Assembly (NCBI GenBank): GCA_009783295.1
Contig: WRHK01000035.1
Coordinates: 1-38,775 of the forward strand
Length of the DNA: 38,775 nucleotides
Origin: Promicromonosporaceae bacterium
GTDB lineage: Bacteria; Actinomycetota; Actinomycetes; Actinomycetales; Cellulomonadaceae
Direction: 5' to 3'
The notes under the pieces were generated by a model. The model saw only the letters and a program-made list of their open reading frames with translations. It did no database searches and was not told the origin of the DNA. The position numbers and the translations under genes were made by a program. This document shows, in pieces, positions 16,589 to 24,460 of this stretch (the first letter of the stretch is position 1; the number at the start of each line of letters is the position of its first letter).

Positions 16589-17178
16589 GAGGCGGGCTCC
16601 GGGTCGGTGGCCGGGGTGGGCCAGTGGCGCAGCAGGGTGTCGAGGGCGTCGACGGCGCGGTCCCAGCTCTGGTCGGCGCTGGGCGTCGAGTGGTCGAAGG
16701 AGCCGGACTGCTGCAGGTCGAGGTACCCGTGGATCGCCGCGCCGATCAGCCGCACGGCGTGGACCTGCTCGCTCTCGGGCAGCGCGTAGCCGCGCAGGAC
16801 GGCCCGGTTCAGGTCTGCGATGCGGGGCCCGGCGCTGGCCCGGGCGGTGGCGGCGTCGACCGGGTACCGGGTGGCCTGCCAGCGGCCGGGGTGCGAGAGC
16901 GCGAACTCGCGCTGGGCGGCGGCGAGCGCCGCGAGCGCGTCGCGGCCGGAGCGGCCGGCCAGGGCCTCCGCGGTCCGGTCGGCCAGCTCCGCCAGGGCCC
17001 GGACGGCGACCTGGGCGCGCAGGTGGTCGAGGTCGTCGACGTGCGCGTACAGGCTCGCGGTGCGGACGCCGAACCGGCGCGCGAGCGCCGACAGCGTCAC
17101 CTGGGCGAAGCCGACGTCGTCGGCGAGCTCGGCGGCTGCCGTCACGAGGAGATCGGGGGAGAGGCCGACGCGGGGCAT
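16585..17178 (-). CDS. TetR/AcrR-family transcriptional regulator
   Basis: A 197-aa repressor-type protein. The N-terminal helix-turn-helix (residues about 8-50) includes VTLSALARRFGVRTASLYAHV, the usual TetR recognition helix with SLY.H. Residues about 75-190 match the WHG-type C-terminal ligand domain (ALSHPGRWQATRYP, LIGAAIHGYLDLQQSGSFDH). The start is ATG 17178. Its stop overlaps the start of the FBP gene, so both form one operon and it probably controls itself and the FBP gene. The palindrome at 17209-17223 is a likely operator. The ligand is unknown. Confidence 0.9.
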   Translation of the reverse strand: MPRVGLSPDLLVTAAAELADDVGFAQVTLSALARRFGVRTASLYAHVDDLDHLRAQVAVRALAELADRTAEALAGRSGRDALAALAAAQREFALSHPGRWQATRYPVDAATARASAGPRIADLNRAVLRGYALPESEQVHAVRLIGAAIHGYLDLQQSGSFDHSTPSADQSWDRAVDALDTLLRHWPTPATDPEPAS

Positions 17179-17208
17179 GGGCGGATACCTTCTGCTGGTT
17201 GGTGTGCG

Positions 17209-17223
17209 CCTACAGCCTATAGG
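17209..17223. promoter_or_regulatory. Candidate TetR operator upstream of the TetR-FBP operon
   Basis: CCTA (17209-17212) and the 8-bp palindrome CCTATAGG (17216-17223) lie 31-45 bp before the TetR start. Read on the minus strand, TGTAGG or TATAGG could be the -10 box. A palindrome placed on the promoter fits autoregulation. Confidence 0.4.
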
Positions 17224-17247
17224 AAGTTGGGATGCCTCCGCGCTCGG

Positions 17248-17580
17248 TCAGTCGAGGTGGAACACCTCGACCAGCGGTGCCCACGTCTCGCCGGCCCGAG
17301 CCGAGGCGACGGGCCTCTGGCAGGGGTCGGTCAGCGTCCACCACTCCCGCGTCACGGGGTCGGCGGCGATCCTCGAGGCGTCGCGCGCGTAGTCGTCGCC
17401 CGTGTACTCGAGGTACGAGAAGAGCATGCCGTCGCGCTCGAAGATCGAGTAGTTCGTGACGTTGTTGCGGGTCAGGCAGGCGAGGACGTCGGGCCAGACG
17501 GCGCGATGGAGCGCGCGGTACTCCTCGGCACGCTCCGGTCGGAGCTCGATCACCTCGGCTCGGCGCATGACATCGGGCAT
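17248..17580 (-). CDS. rhaM: L-rhamnose mutarotase-family protein
   Basis: A 110-aa member of the RhaM (DUF718) family, whose usual length is about 104. These dimeric enzymes interconvert the alpha and beta anomers of L-rhamnose, and some relatives serve L-fucose. The conserved residues are seen in EEYRALHRAVWP (Y21, H25, W29), NYSIF (43-47), EWWTLTD (79-85) and VEVFHLD at the end. The Met at residue 5 is an alternative start giving 106 aa. It lies 42 bp after the GH36 alpha-galactosidase gene on the same strand and is the last gene of that arm. The context suits L-fucose or L-rhamnose released from a glycan; which one cannot be told. Confidence 0.85.
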   Translation of the reverse strand: MPDVMRRAEVIELRPERAEEYRALHRAVWPDVLACLTRNNVTNYSIFERDGMLFSYLEYTGDDYARDASRIAADPVTREWWTLTDPCQRPVASARAGETWAPLVEVFHLD

Positions 17581-17622
17581 CTCATCGCTCGCTTTCCTGG
17601 GTTCTTCGGTCGCGTCCCCGGA

Positions 17623-19833
17623 TCAGACGCGCCGGAAGTGGACGAGCTCTGCGCTCTCGGGCCTGCGCGCAGGGCCGGGCAGGCCGTGCTGCGCGAGGAC
17701 AGCGCCGGTGAGCACCAGCCCGTCGACGTGCCACTCCGACGACGAGGCATCCGGTGCGAGGCGTCGCACCCGATATGCCGCGTCGGGCGTGAGCCCGCGG
17801 ACACGGAGCCGCGGCGGGACGGGCCCGACGTCGTCGAGCTGCGCGTAGCTGAACACCGCCTCGCTGCCGTCGTCGGCGACCACGCCGGTGACGACCAGGC
17901 CCGGGCCCAGGTCGCTCCGGGTCAGGCGTCCGGTGTGCAGCAGCTCGCGGTGCTCCTTGTAGAGGCGGCACCACGCCGCGATGCGGTCCCGCTCCGCCCG
18001 GTCGGTGCGGCGCAGGTCCCACTGGATGCCGAGCTGCCCCATGAAGGCGGTCGCCCCGCGGAAGTCGATGGTCGTCGCTCGTCCGGTCTGGTGGGAGGGG
18101 CTCTCGGCGAGGTGCGATCCCAGGTACTCCAGCGGTGCGAGCTGTGCCGTCCACGGCTGCACCAGCTGGCGCGTGAGGGGGTCGGTGTTGTCCGACGTCC
18201 ACGCGCCCTGGACGCGCTCCAGGATCGCGAGGTCGATCCTGCCGCCACCCGACGCGCACGACTCCCACGCGATCCGCGGGTGGTCCCTTCGGAGCCGGTC
18301 GAGGAGCGCGTAGAAGCCGAGCGTCTGCGCACGCGCGGCCGGCGCACCGCGCCGGCGCGTGAGCCCGGCGTCGATGAGGTCGCGGTTGTGGTCCCACTTG
18401 ACGAAGTCGACGGGGCAGGCACGCACCAGCTCGTCGAACGCTCCGGCGAGGTGGTCGCGGACGTCCGGGTTGGACAGGTCGAGCAGCAGCGAGTCGCGCT
18501 CGAGCGGAGGGAGCCGGTGATGCTGCGCGAGCACCCATTCCGGGTGCGCGCGGTAGAGGTCCGAGTCCGGGTTGACCGCCTCGGGCTCCCACCAGATGCC
18601 GAACTCCATCCCGAGGCGACGCACGTGGTCGGCGAGGGGTCCGATCCCGTCGGGCCACTTGGCGGCGTCCGGGGACCAGTCGCCCAGTCCCGCGTCGAGG
18701 GTGTGGCGGCCGTGGAACCAGCCGTCGTCGAGCACGAAGCGCTCGGCCCCGAGCTCCGCAGCGAGTCCGGCGAGGTCGCGCAGCGGCTCGAGGTCGTGGT
18801 CGAGGTAGACGGCCTCCCAGGCGTTGAACATCACCGGCTGGCGCCGCGGATGGGAGGGCAGCGAGCGCAGGTAGCGATGGTTCGCCGCGGCCAGGCCGTC
18901 GAGCCCGCCCGACGACGCGGCGATATGGACCCACGGCGTCTCGTACGCCTCACCCGGACCGAGGACGATCTCGCCGGGCATCAGCAGCTCGCCGGCCCGC
19001 AGCGTGGCGGCACCGCTGCTCAGGCGCTCCACGGTGTAGCGGTGGTTGCCGCTCCAGGCGATGTGGACACCGAGAACGTCTCCGTCTCCGAAGCCGAAGC
19101 CGGGATCGCCCACCACGATCATCGACGTGGCGTCGAGCGCACGCATGCCGCGACGGTGCTCTCGCATCCAGATGCCGTCGGCGATCGCGTGGCGCTGCGG
19201 CTGCTTCTCGCGCGCCCAGCGTCCGGTGAAGTCGAGCAGCTCGCGAGCGGTGTCAGGGACGGGGACGACGACGTCGAGGGCCTCGACGACGTAGGGAGTC
19301 CCGCCGGTGTTGGTGATCCTCGAGCGCGCGCGCAGCGAGCCGCCGGCAAGTGCCTCGAGCTCGTGGGCGAGCGACAGTCCCGCGGCAGGGTCGTCTGCGC
19401 GGACGTGCAGGTGCCCCGCGTCGCGCGAGACCGTCGTGCTGCCGAACAGGGGTGACCACGCAGAGTCGTCGTGTGCCTCCGGGCGGAAGCCCAGCAGGGC
19501 CGGCCGGCCGAGGTGTCCCTCGGCGTGCTGGGGCGAGACGCTCGGTGACGACCCGACGAGCCAGGCGTCCCACGCGGTGCGCGCGGTGTCGTAGGGGCTC
19601 GCCGCGCGGGCGAGGCCGTCTTCGTCCAGACCTGGGCGGTCGACCCCTGCGAACGACCAGGTCGGCATGCGGCCGTCGTCGTAGGCCAGGGCGGTGAGCC
19701 GCGTCCGCTCCGGGCCCTGACCCCCGACGATCCCGATCGCGCGCCGCGGCGGGGCGAGGGGAGTCGTGGGGGAGATCGCCACGGGCTCGAAGTCGGTCTT
19801 GGTCGATGTGCTGTGGTGGTTGTCGCCGCTCAT
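17623..19833 (-). CDS. GH36 alpha-galactosidase
   Basis: A 736-aa cytoplasmic enzyme (no signal peptide) of the length of group I GH36 alpha-galactosidases. The N-terminal beta-sandwich covers about residues 20-320, the TIM barrel about 330-640 (VLDDGWFHGR, GIWWEPEAVNPDSDLYR) and a C-terminal beta domain follows. The catalytic nucleophile is D481 in VKWDHNRD and the acid/base is D548 in WTSDNTDP, with CASGGGR between them, as in the family. It removes terminal alpha-galactose from oligosaccharides. The ATG at 19833 overlaps the TGA of the ROK gene (ATGA), so the two are translationally coupled. Members also act on raffinose-family sugars or on galactosyl glycans; specificity is not known. Confidence 0.93.
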   Translation of the reverse strand: MSGDNHHSTSTKTDFEPVAISPTTPLAPPRRAIGIVGGQGPERTRLTALAYDDGRMPTWSFAGVDRPGLDEDGLARAASPYDTARTAWDAWLVGSSPSVSPQHAEGHLGRPALLGFRPEAHDDSAWSPLFGSTTVSRDAGHLHVRADDPAAGLSLAHELEALAGGSLRARSRITNTGGTPYVVEALDVVVPVPDTARELLDFTGRWAREKQPQRHAIADGIWMREHRRGMRALDATSMIVVGDPGFGFGDGDVLGVHIAWSGNHRYTVERLSSGAATLRAGELLMPGEIVLGPGEAYETPWVHIAASSGGLDGLAAANHRYLRSLPSHPRRQPVMFNAWEAVYLDHDLEPLRDLAGLAAELGAERFVLDDGWFHGRHTLDAGLGDWSPDAAKWPDGIGPLADHVRRLGMEFGIWWEPEAVNPDSDLYRAHPEWVLAQHHRLPPLERDSLLLDLSNPDVRDHLAGAFDELVRACPVDFVKWDHNRDLIDAGLTRRRGAPAARAQTLGFYALLDRLRRDHPRIAWESCASGGGRIDLAILERVQGAWTSDNTDPLTRQLVQPWTAQLAPLEYLGSHLAESPSHQTGRATTIDFRGATAFMGQLGIQWDLRRTDRAERDRIAAWCRLYKEHRELLHTGRLTRSDLGPGLVVTGVVADDGSEAVFSYAQLDDVGPVPPRLRVRGLTPDAAYRVRRLAPDASSSEWHVDGLVLTGAVLAQHGLPGPARRPESAELVHFRRV

Positions 19834-21014
19834 ACGGTGATCAGCGCGTCCCGGAAAGCGGTGCTCGCCAGCTGTGCTGCGCCGAGCGCCACGGACTCGC
19901 TGCCGAGGGTGGACACCTCGACGCGCGGCGCGTGGAACGAGGTCTCCTCGAGATGACGGCGGAACGGCTCGGCGAGCGCGCTACCGACGCGCGAGAGACC
20001 GCCGCCGAGGATCACGAGCTGAGGGTCCGTGGCGTGGACGAGTGCGGACGCGCCCAGCGCGAGCGCGAGCGCGACGGCTTCGACGGCGTCCGCGGCGCGA
20101 CCGTCACCCTCCGCCGCGGCGGCGAAGAGCTCCCGGGTCCCGTCCGATCGCGACTCGGGCGGGCGCAGCCGCGCGCGCTCCTGCTCGAACAGGTCCATCG
20201 CGGCGGACCAGCCGAACAGGCGCATCGCCCCGATCTCCCCGGCGAGCCCGTGCCGACCCTGCAGCACCTGGCCGTCGACCATGACGGCCGAGCCGAGGCG
20301 TCTTCCGGCGTGCATGTACACCAGGTCGCGGACGCCCGATGCCGCGTCCTGCCCGTGGCCGTGCTTGGCGAGGGCAGCGACCTTGATGTCGTTCCCGACG
20401 TGCACGGTGCTCCCGAACGCCTCGGCGCAGCGGGCGGCGATGTCGAGCTCGGCGAAGCCGGGCAGCGAGTAGGGGTGGAGCCCCGGGCCTGAGGGGAGCG
20501 CCCGGATGTCGACGGGCCGGCCGCCGTCGAGGACGACTCCGGTGATCCCGCACCCGGTCCCGACGAGCTGGTCGGCGCTCACGCCCGCCTTGTGCAGCGT
20601 GGACCGGACCAGGTTCGCGGCGCTCGAGAGCCGGCTCGCGGCGGATGCGCTGGGGTCGACCGTGTGGCGAGCGGTACCGCGTACCTCGCCGCGCAGGTCG
20701 GTCACGGCGCACGCGACGGAGTGGGCACCGACGTCGACGCCGACGACATAGCGGTCCGCGGAGGAGAAGCGGTACCGGCGGGCCGGGCGGCCCGCGCGCC
20801 GTTGCTCGACGGGCGCGTCGACCGCCTCGACCTGTCCCTCGGCCAGCAGGCCGCTGAGGACGTCCTCGGCGGTGGGGCGGGAGACGCCGACGGCGCGCTG
20901 CAGCTCGCTCACGGTGAGCGTCCTCGCTGCCAGGAAGGCCCTGAGCGCTGCGGAGACGTTGAGCCGCCGCAGCAGCGCAGGATCGCCTGCTCGACCGCTT
21001 GCGGTTCCGTCCAT
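19830..21014 (-). CDS. ROK-family transcriptional regulator with altered ligand/zinc motifs
   Basis: A 394-aa NagC/XylR-type regulator. Residues about 12-65 form a winged helix-turn-helix (LTVSELQRAVGVSRPTAEDVL). Residues about 88-390 are the ROK actin-like domain: VGVDVGAHSVACAVTDLRG, the conserved Asp in VGNDIKVAALAKHG (D209) and PQLVILGGGLSRVG. Two usual features are missing: the ExGH motif reads E260-I-G-A, and no CxCGxxGCxE zinc motif follows. AGAGGT precedes the ATG at 21014, which I prefer over the longer frame. It heads the arm with GH36 and mutarotase and is divergent from the sugar ABC genes, so it probably represses both arms from 21015-21238. Confidence 0.9.
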   Translation of the reverse strand: MDGTASGRAGDPALLRRLNVSAALRAFLAARTLTVSELQRAVGVSRPTAEDVLSGLLAEGQVEAVDAPVEQRRAGRPARRYRFSSADRYVVGVDVGAHSVACAVTDLRGEVRGTARHTVDPSASAASRLSSAANLVRSTLHKAGVSADQLVGTGCGITGVVLDGGRPVDIRALPSGPGLHPYSLPGFAELDIAARCAEAFGSTVHVGNDIKVAALAKHGHGQDAASGVRDLVYMHAGRRLGSAVMVDGQVLQGRHGLAGEIGAMRLFGWSAAMDLFEQERARLRPPESRSDGTRELFAAAAEGDGRAADAVEAVALALALGASALVHATDPQLVILGGGLSRVGSALAEPFRRHLEETSFHAPRVEVSTLGSESVALGAAQLASTAFRDALITV

Positions 21015-21238
21015 AGTGACCTCTTGACTCACGCCGGGAACGCTATCTAGTCTGACGCCGCGACGCAATAGTGATAAGCAACCTGCTTAATATTACTCGT
21101 CGCGAGGCGTGAGGAACGCCCGGAGGCCGCTCGAGGTGGAGCGGGTCTGCCGGTCGCGGAGGACACGGCGCCTTACCCGGTTCGTCTGCTCGACCGGCTG
21201 CTTGCAGCCCCAACACTCATGATCAAAGGAGACGCAGA
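21015..21238. promoter_or_regulatory. Divergent control region of the sugar locus with AT-rich palindrome
   Basis: In this 224-bp gap, TAAGC (21075-21079) faces GCTTA (21085-21089) across AACCT. The site sits in an unusually AT-rich island (about 21066-21098) next to TAATATTAC, which could supply the -10 box of the ABC operon. Weaker flanking AGT/ACT matches extend the dyad. A second inverted repeat is CCGGT (21177-21181) and ACCGG (21193-21197). NagC/XylR-type ROK regulators bind AT-rich palindromes, so the first site is the best operator candidate. AAAGGAGA at 21225-21232 is the ribosome-binding site of the downstream gene. Confidence 0.5.
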
Positions 21239-22510
21239 GTGAACAAGAAGGCCTACCTCGCGGGGGCGGCCGCCGCTCTCGTGGTGACGCTTGCGGCAGG
21301 GTGCGCGTCGAGCGGCTCCGCCTCACCGGGCGGTTCGTCGGACTCGAAGGTGACGCTGAGCTTCACGAGCAACATCGTGGGTGCGCAGGCCGACGCGCTG
21401 GGCGTCGCGGTCAAGAACTTCACCGCGCAGACCGGCATCAAGGTCGACTACTCCGCACCCGGTGCGCCGTACGAGGACCTGATGAAGACCAAGATGGCCT
21501 CGAACGACATGCCCGACCTGTTCACCACGCACGGCTGGAGCGTCATGCGCTACTCGCCGTTCCTCGCGAGCGTGAACGACCAGCCGTTCTTCGCCAAGGT
21601 CACCTCGCAGATCAAGCCCGTGATCACCGACGAGAGCGGCAAGGCGTACGTGCTTCCCGTCGACGAGGACGTCGCCGGCATCGTGTACAACGTGGACGTC
21701 CTCAAGAAGGCGAACATCGACCCGGCGACGCTGACGACGTGGGCGAAGTTCACCGACGCGCTCGGCAAGATCAAGGCCGCCGGCGTCACGCCGCTGCACG
21801 TCGGAGGCAAGGACACCTGGCCGATCGGGCAGTTCGGCGACTGGATCGCCCCCTCGTTCTTCGTCACGAACGACGCGGACAATCAGCGCGACGCCCTCAA
21901 GAAGGGCACGTTCGACAAGGGGGCCTGGGAGAAGGTCGCCGGCCTGATGTCGAGCTGGGTCAAGGCGGGCTACTTCAACGCGGACGCGATGACGGCCGAC
22001 TACAACGCCGACGCCGCGTCGATCGCTCAGGGCACCTCGGCCTTCGGGTTCTACGGGAACTCGTTCGTCGTCGACGCTCACAAGACCAACCCGAACGCCA
22101 ACCTCGGCGTCATGCCGATCCCCGCGGCCACCGACTCGGACACCCCGAGCATGGCCGCCGGTGAGAAGCTCGCGATCGGCGTCTGGAAGGACTCCCCGCA
22201 CAAGGACGCGGCGTTCAAGCTGCTCAACTACCTGGCGCAGGACGACAACGTCAAGACGCTCGCCGAGGCCTCGGGCAGCCAGGCCGGCCTGGACGGCGTC
22301 AAGCCGGACCTCGGCAGCCTGCAGCCGTTCCTGGACAAGAACGCGAACGTGCGCACCTTCCCGTACTTCGACCGCGCCTACCTGCCCAGCGGCATGTGGG
22401 ACGTCATGTGCTCCACCGGGGCGGACATCCTGTCCAAGAAGCCGAACGCCGTGGCGCAGGCCGGCACGACGATGGAGCAGAGCTTCAAGGACAAGTTCCA
22501 GGCGTCATGA
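21239..22510 (+). CDS. Sugar ABC transporter substrate-binding lipoprotein
   Basis: A 423-aa extracellular solute-binding protein of the carbohydrate (CUT1-type) class. The N-terminus is a lipoprotein signal with lipobox LAAGC and lipidated Cys22, followed by a Gly/Ser linker. The mature part has the type 1 pattern: VKNFTAQTGIKVDYSAPG, MPDLFTTHGW, YVLPVDEDVAGIVYNVDVLKK and the late DAAFKLLNYLAQDD helix. It starts at GTG 21239 after AAAGGAGA. Its stop overlaps the start of the first permease gene (ATGA). It should capture an oligosaccharide made available by the secreted glycosidase and pass it to the two permeases. Confidence 0.93.
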   Translation: MNKKAYLAGAAAALVVTLAAGCASSGSASPGGSSDSKVTLSFTSNIVGAQADALGVAVKNFTAQTGIKVDYSAPGAPYEDLMKTKMASNDMPDLFTTHGWSVMRYSPFLASVNDQPFFAKVTSQIKPVITDESGKAYVLPVDEDVAGIVYNVDVLKKANIDPATLTTWAKFTDALGKIKAAGVTPLHVGGKDTWPIGQFGDWIAPSFFVTNDADNQRDALKKGTFDKGAWEKVAGLMSSWVKAGYFNADAMTADYNADAASIAQGTSAFGFYGNSFVVDAHKTNPNANLGVMPIPAATDSDTPSMAAGEKLAIGVWKDSPHKDAAFKLLNYLAQDDNVKTLAEASGSQAGLDGVKPDLGSLQPFLDKNANVRTFPYFDRAYLPSGMWDVMCSTGADILSKKPNAVAQAGTTMEQSFKDKFQAS

Positions 22511-23475
22511 GTCGACTCGACACGTTCGACGGGGAGGCGACCCGTGCCGCCTCCCCGTCGGCGCCCACGCGAGGCGCCGCGTCGCGGGCGACGAAGCAAC
22601 GGCGCGGTGCCGCGTCCGCGCGGCGGGCCACCATCAACCTGTTCTACGTGCCGGCCGTGCTGCTGTTCGCGGGCCTGGTCGCCTACCCGCTCGTCCGTGG
22701 CCTGTGGGTCTCGACGACGAACTGGAACGGCTACTCGCCCGTGTACAAGAGCGTCGGGCTCGACAACTACGTCCGGCTGATCGGCGACCCGAACGTCCGG
22801 ACCGCGTTCTTCAACACGATCGTGTACGGCTTCGGCAGCACCATCCTGCAGAACCTGCTGGGCCTCGCGTTCGCGCTGTTCCTCAACTCGCGGTTCCGCG
22901 GCCGGACGGCGGCCCGCACCCTCATCTATCTCCCGGTCATGATCGCGCCCCTGATCATGGGCTACATCATGTACTTCTTCGTGAGGTACGACCACGGCGC
23001 GCTGAACGACGTCATCGGGCTGTTCGGCCTCGCGCCGGTCGACTGGATGGCCAACGGGCCCAGGGCGGTCACGATCATCACGATCGTCAACACGCTCCAG
23101 TTCGTCGGCGTCGCCATGGTGATCTACCTCGCCGGACTCCAGGCGATCCCCGCGATGTACTACGAGGCGGCGTCGCTGGACGGCGCCAGCTCGTGGCAGC
23201 GGTTCCGCAACGTCACGGTGCCGATGCTGATCCCGGCGATCACCTCGTCGGTCATGATCAACCTCATCGGCGGGCTCAAGCTGTTCGACGTGATCATGGC
23301 TCTGGTCGGCGGGAACTACGACACGAACTCGCTCTCCACGCTCATCAACCGCACGTACTTCGGCAGCGAGTCGGCCGGCTATGCCGCCGCGATCGGCGTC
23401 GCCATGTTCGTGTTCATCATGATCGTCTCGGCGGTGGCGCAGCGCTTTCTGTCGCGTAAGGAAGTGGTGCAATGA
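22507..23475 (+). CDS. Sugar ABC transporter permease (MalF-like)
   Basis: A 322-aa inner-membrane permease. A charged cytoplasmic tail (residues 1-38) precedes six transmembrane helices, starting with INLFYVPAVLLFAGLVAYPLV. The EAA loop for ATPase docking is EAASLDGASSWQRFRNVTVPML. The ATG at 22507 overlaps the stop of the binding-protein gene and the end overlaps the next permease (ATGA), so translation of the three is coupled. It forms a heterodimer with the next gene product. No ATPase gene is present in the locus. Confidence 0.93.
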   Translation: MSRLDTFDGEATRAASPSAPTRGAASRATKQRRGAASARRATINLFYVPAVLLFAGLVAYPLVRGLWVSTTNWNGYSPVYKSVGLDNYVRLIGDPNVRTAFFNTIVYGFGSTILQNLLGLAFALFLNSRFRGRTAARTLIYLPVMIAPLIMGYIMYFFVRYDHGALNDVIGLFGLAPVDWMANGPRAVTIITIVNTLQFVGVAMVIYLAGLQAIPAMYYEAASLDGASSWQRFRNVTVPMLIPAITSSVMINLIGGLKLFDVIMALVGGNYDTNSLSTLINRTYFGSESAGYAAAIGVAMFVFIMIVSAVAQRFLSRKEVVQ

Positions 23476-24308
23476 GCGGCCTCGTCTCCGCGGAAGTGGC
23501 CCCGCGTCAATGGTGGAAGACCGTCGTCGCGATGGCGATCGGGATCTTCTACGCCCTGCCGGTCTACATCGCCCTGAGTGTCGCGTTCCGGTCGCCGACC
23601 GACACGCGTTCGCTGTGGGTGTTCCCGTCCCGTCCGGTGCTGAGCAACTTCGCCGACGCGTTCCGCGAGGGCGGCGTCGGGCGTGCCCTCGTCAACTCCA
23701 CGATCATCACGGCCTGCTGCATCGTGCTGATCGCGCTGGTGGGAGCCTTCGCGGCCTACCCGCTCGCGCGCCGCCGCACGCGCCTGAACTCGGGGATCAA
23801 GGGCTTCGTGCTCGGCGTCATGATGGTGCCGCCGCTGTCGATCCTCGTGACGCTCTACACCACCATGGCCCGCGTCCACGGCGTGTCGCAGTACTGGGGC
23901 ATCGTGCTGACGATCACCGCGTTCGAGCTGCCCTTGTCGATCTTCCTGTACACGAACTTCATCGGGGCGATCCCGGAAGCGCTCGACGAGGCGGCCGCGA
24001 TCGACGGCGCGGGGCCGGCCAGGACGTTCTTCTCCGTGATCCTGCCCCAGCTCGCACCCGTGACGGCGTCGGTGGTCATCCTCACCGGGATGCACGCCTG
24101 GAACGACTACCAGTTCTCGCTCTACATGCTGCAGAAGCCCGAGATGCGGTCGCTCCCCCTAGCGATCGCGTCCTTCTTCTCGCAGACGACGAGCAACGTG
24201 TATGCCGCCACCGCGGCGGCGCTGATCGCGATCCTGCCGGCGATCATCCTTTTCCTCGCGCTGCAGCGCTTCTTCATCCGGGGAATGGTCGACAGCGCGG
24301 TGAAGTAG
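23472..24308 (+). CDS. Sugar ABC transporter permease (MalG-like)
   Basis: A 278-aa CUT1-type permease with six predicted transmembrane helices beginning at about residue 14 (TVVAMAIGIFYALPVYIALSV). The EAA motif is EALDEAAAIDGAGPARTFFSVILPQL. It starts at ATG 23472 within the last codons of the MalF-like gene. A 152-bp gap then precedes the secreted glycosidase gene on the same strand. It pairs with the upstream permease to import the sugar bound by the lipoprotein. Confidence 0.93.
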   Translation: MSGLVSAEVAPRQWWKTVVAMAIGIFYALPVYIALSVAFRSPTDTRSLWVFPSRPVLSNFADAFREGGVGRALVNSTIITACCIVLIALVGAFAAYPLARRRTRLNSGIKGFVLGVMMVPPLSILVTLYTTMARVHGVSQYWGIVLTITAFELPLSIFLYTNFIGAIPEALDEAAAIDGAGPARTFFSVILPQLAPVTASVVILTGMHAWNDYQFSLYMLQKPEMRSLPLAIASFFSQTTSNVYAATAAALIAILPAIILFLALQRFFIRGMVDSAVK

Positions 24309-24460
24309 CCGGTCATCGGACCGGCGCTCGGTCGAGAGAGGAAATCGTCGCCGGCGTGAGCCATGCCGAAAACGTCCTCCCGGTGCGTTTTTCGTGAGGA
24401 TGCTCGAAAGCAATACCGACTATATGCAATCACTTCAACACCCTCGTTCAAGGAGTCGAT
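24309..24460 (+). promoter_or_regulatory. Gap before the glycosidase gene with hairpin and AT-rich island
   Basis: Directly after the permease TAG, CCGGTC (24309-24314) pairs with GACCGG (24319-24324) around ATCG, a short hairpin that could stabilise or attenuate the upstream mRNA. From about 24381 to 24446 the base composition turns AT-rich, with TATATG at 24421-24426 as a possible -10 box, so the glycosidase gene may have its own promoter. AAGGAG at 24450-24455 is its ribosome-binding site. The ROK-site palindrome is not repeated here. Confidence 0.4.

Noticed and set aside
16624-19455. A 943-codon plus-strand frame across the TetR, mutarotase and GH36 genes
   Set aside because: It spans several well-supported minus-strand genes and has no recognisable domain.
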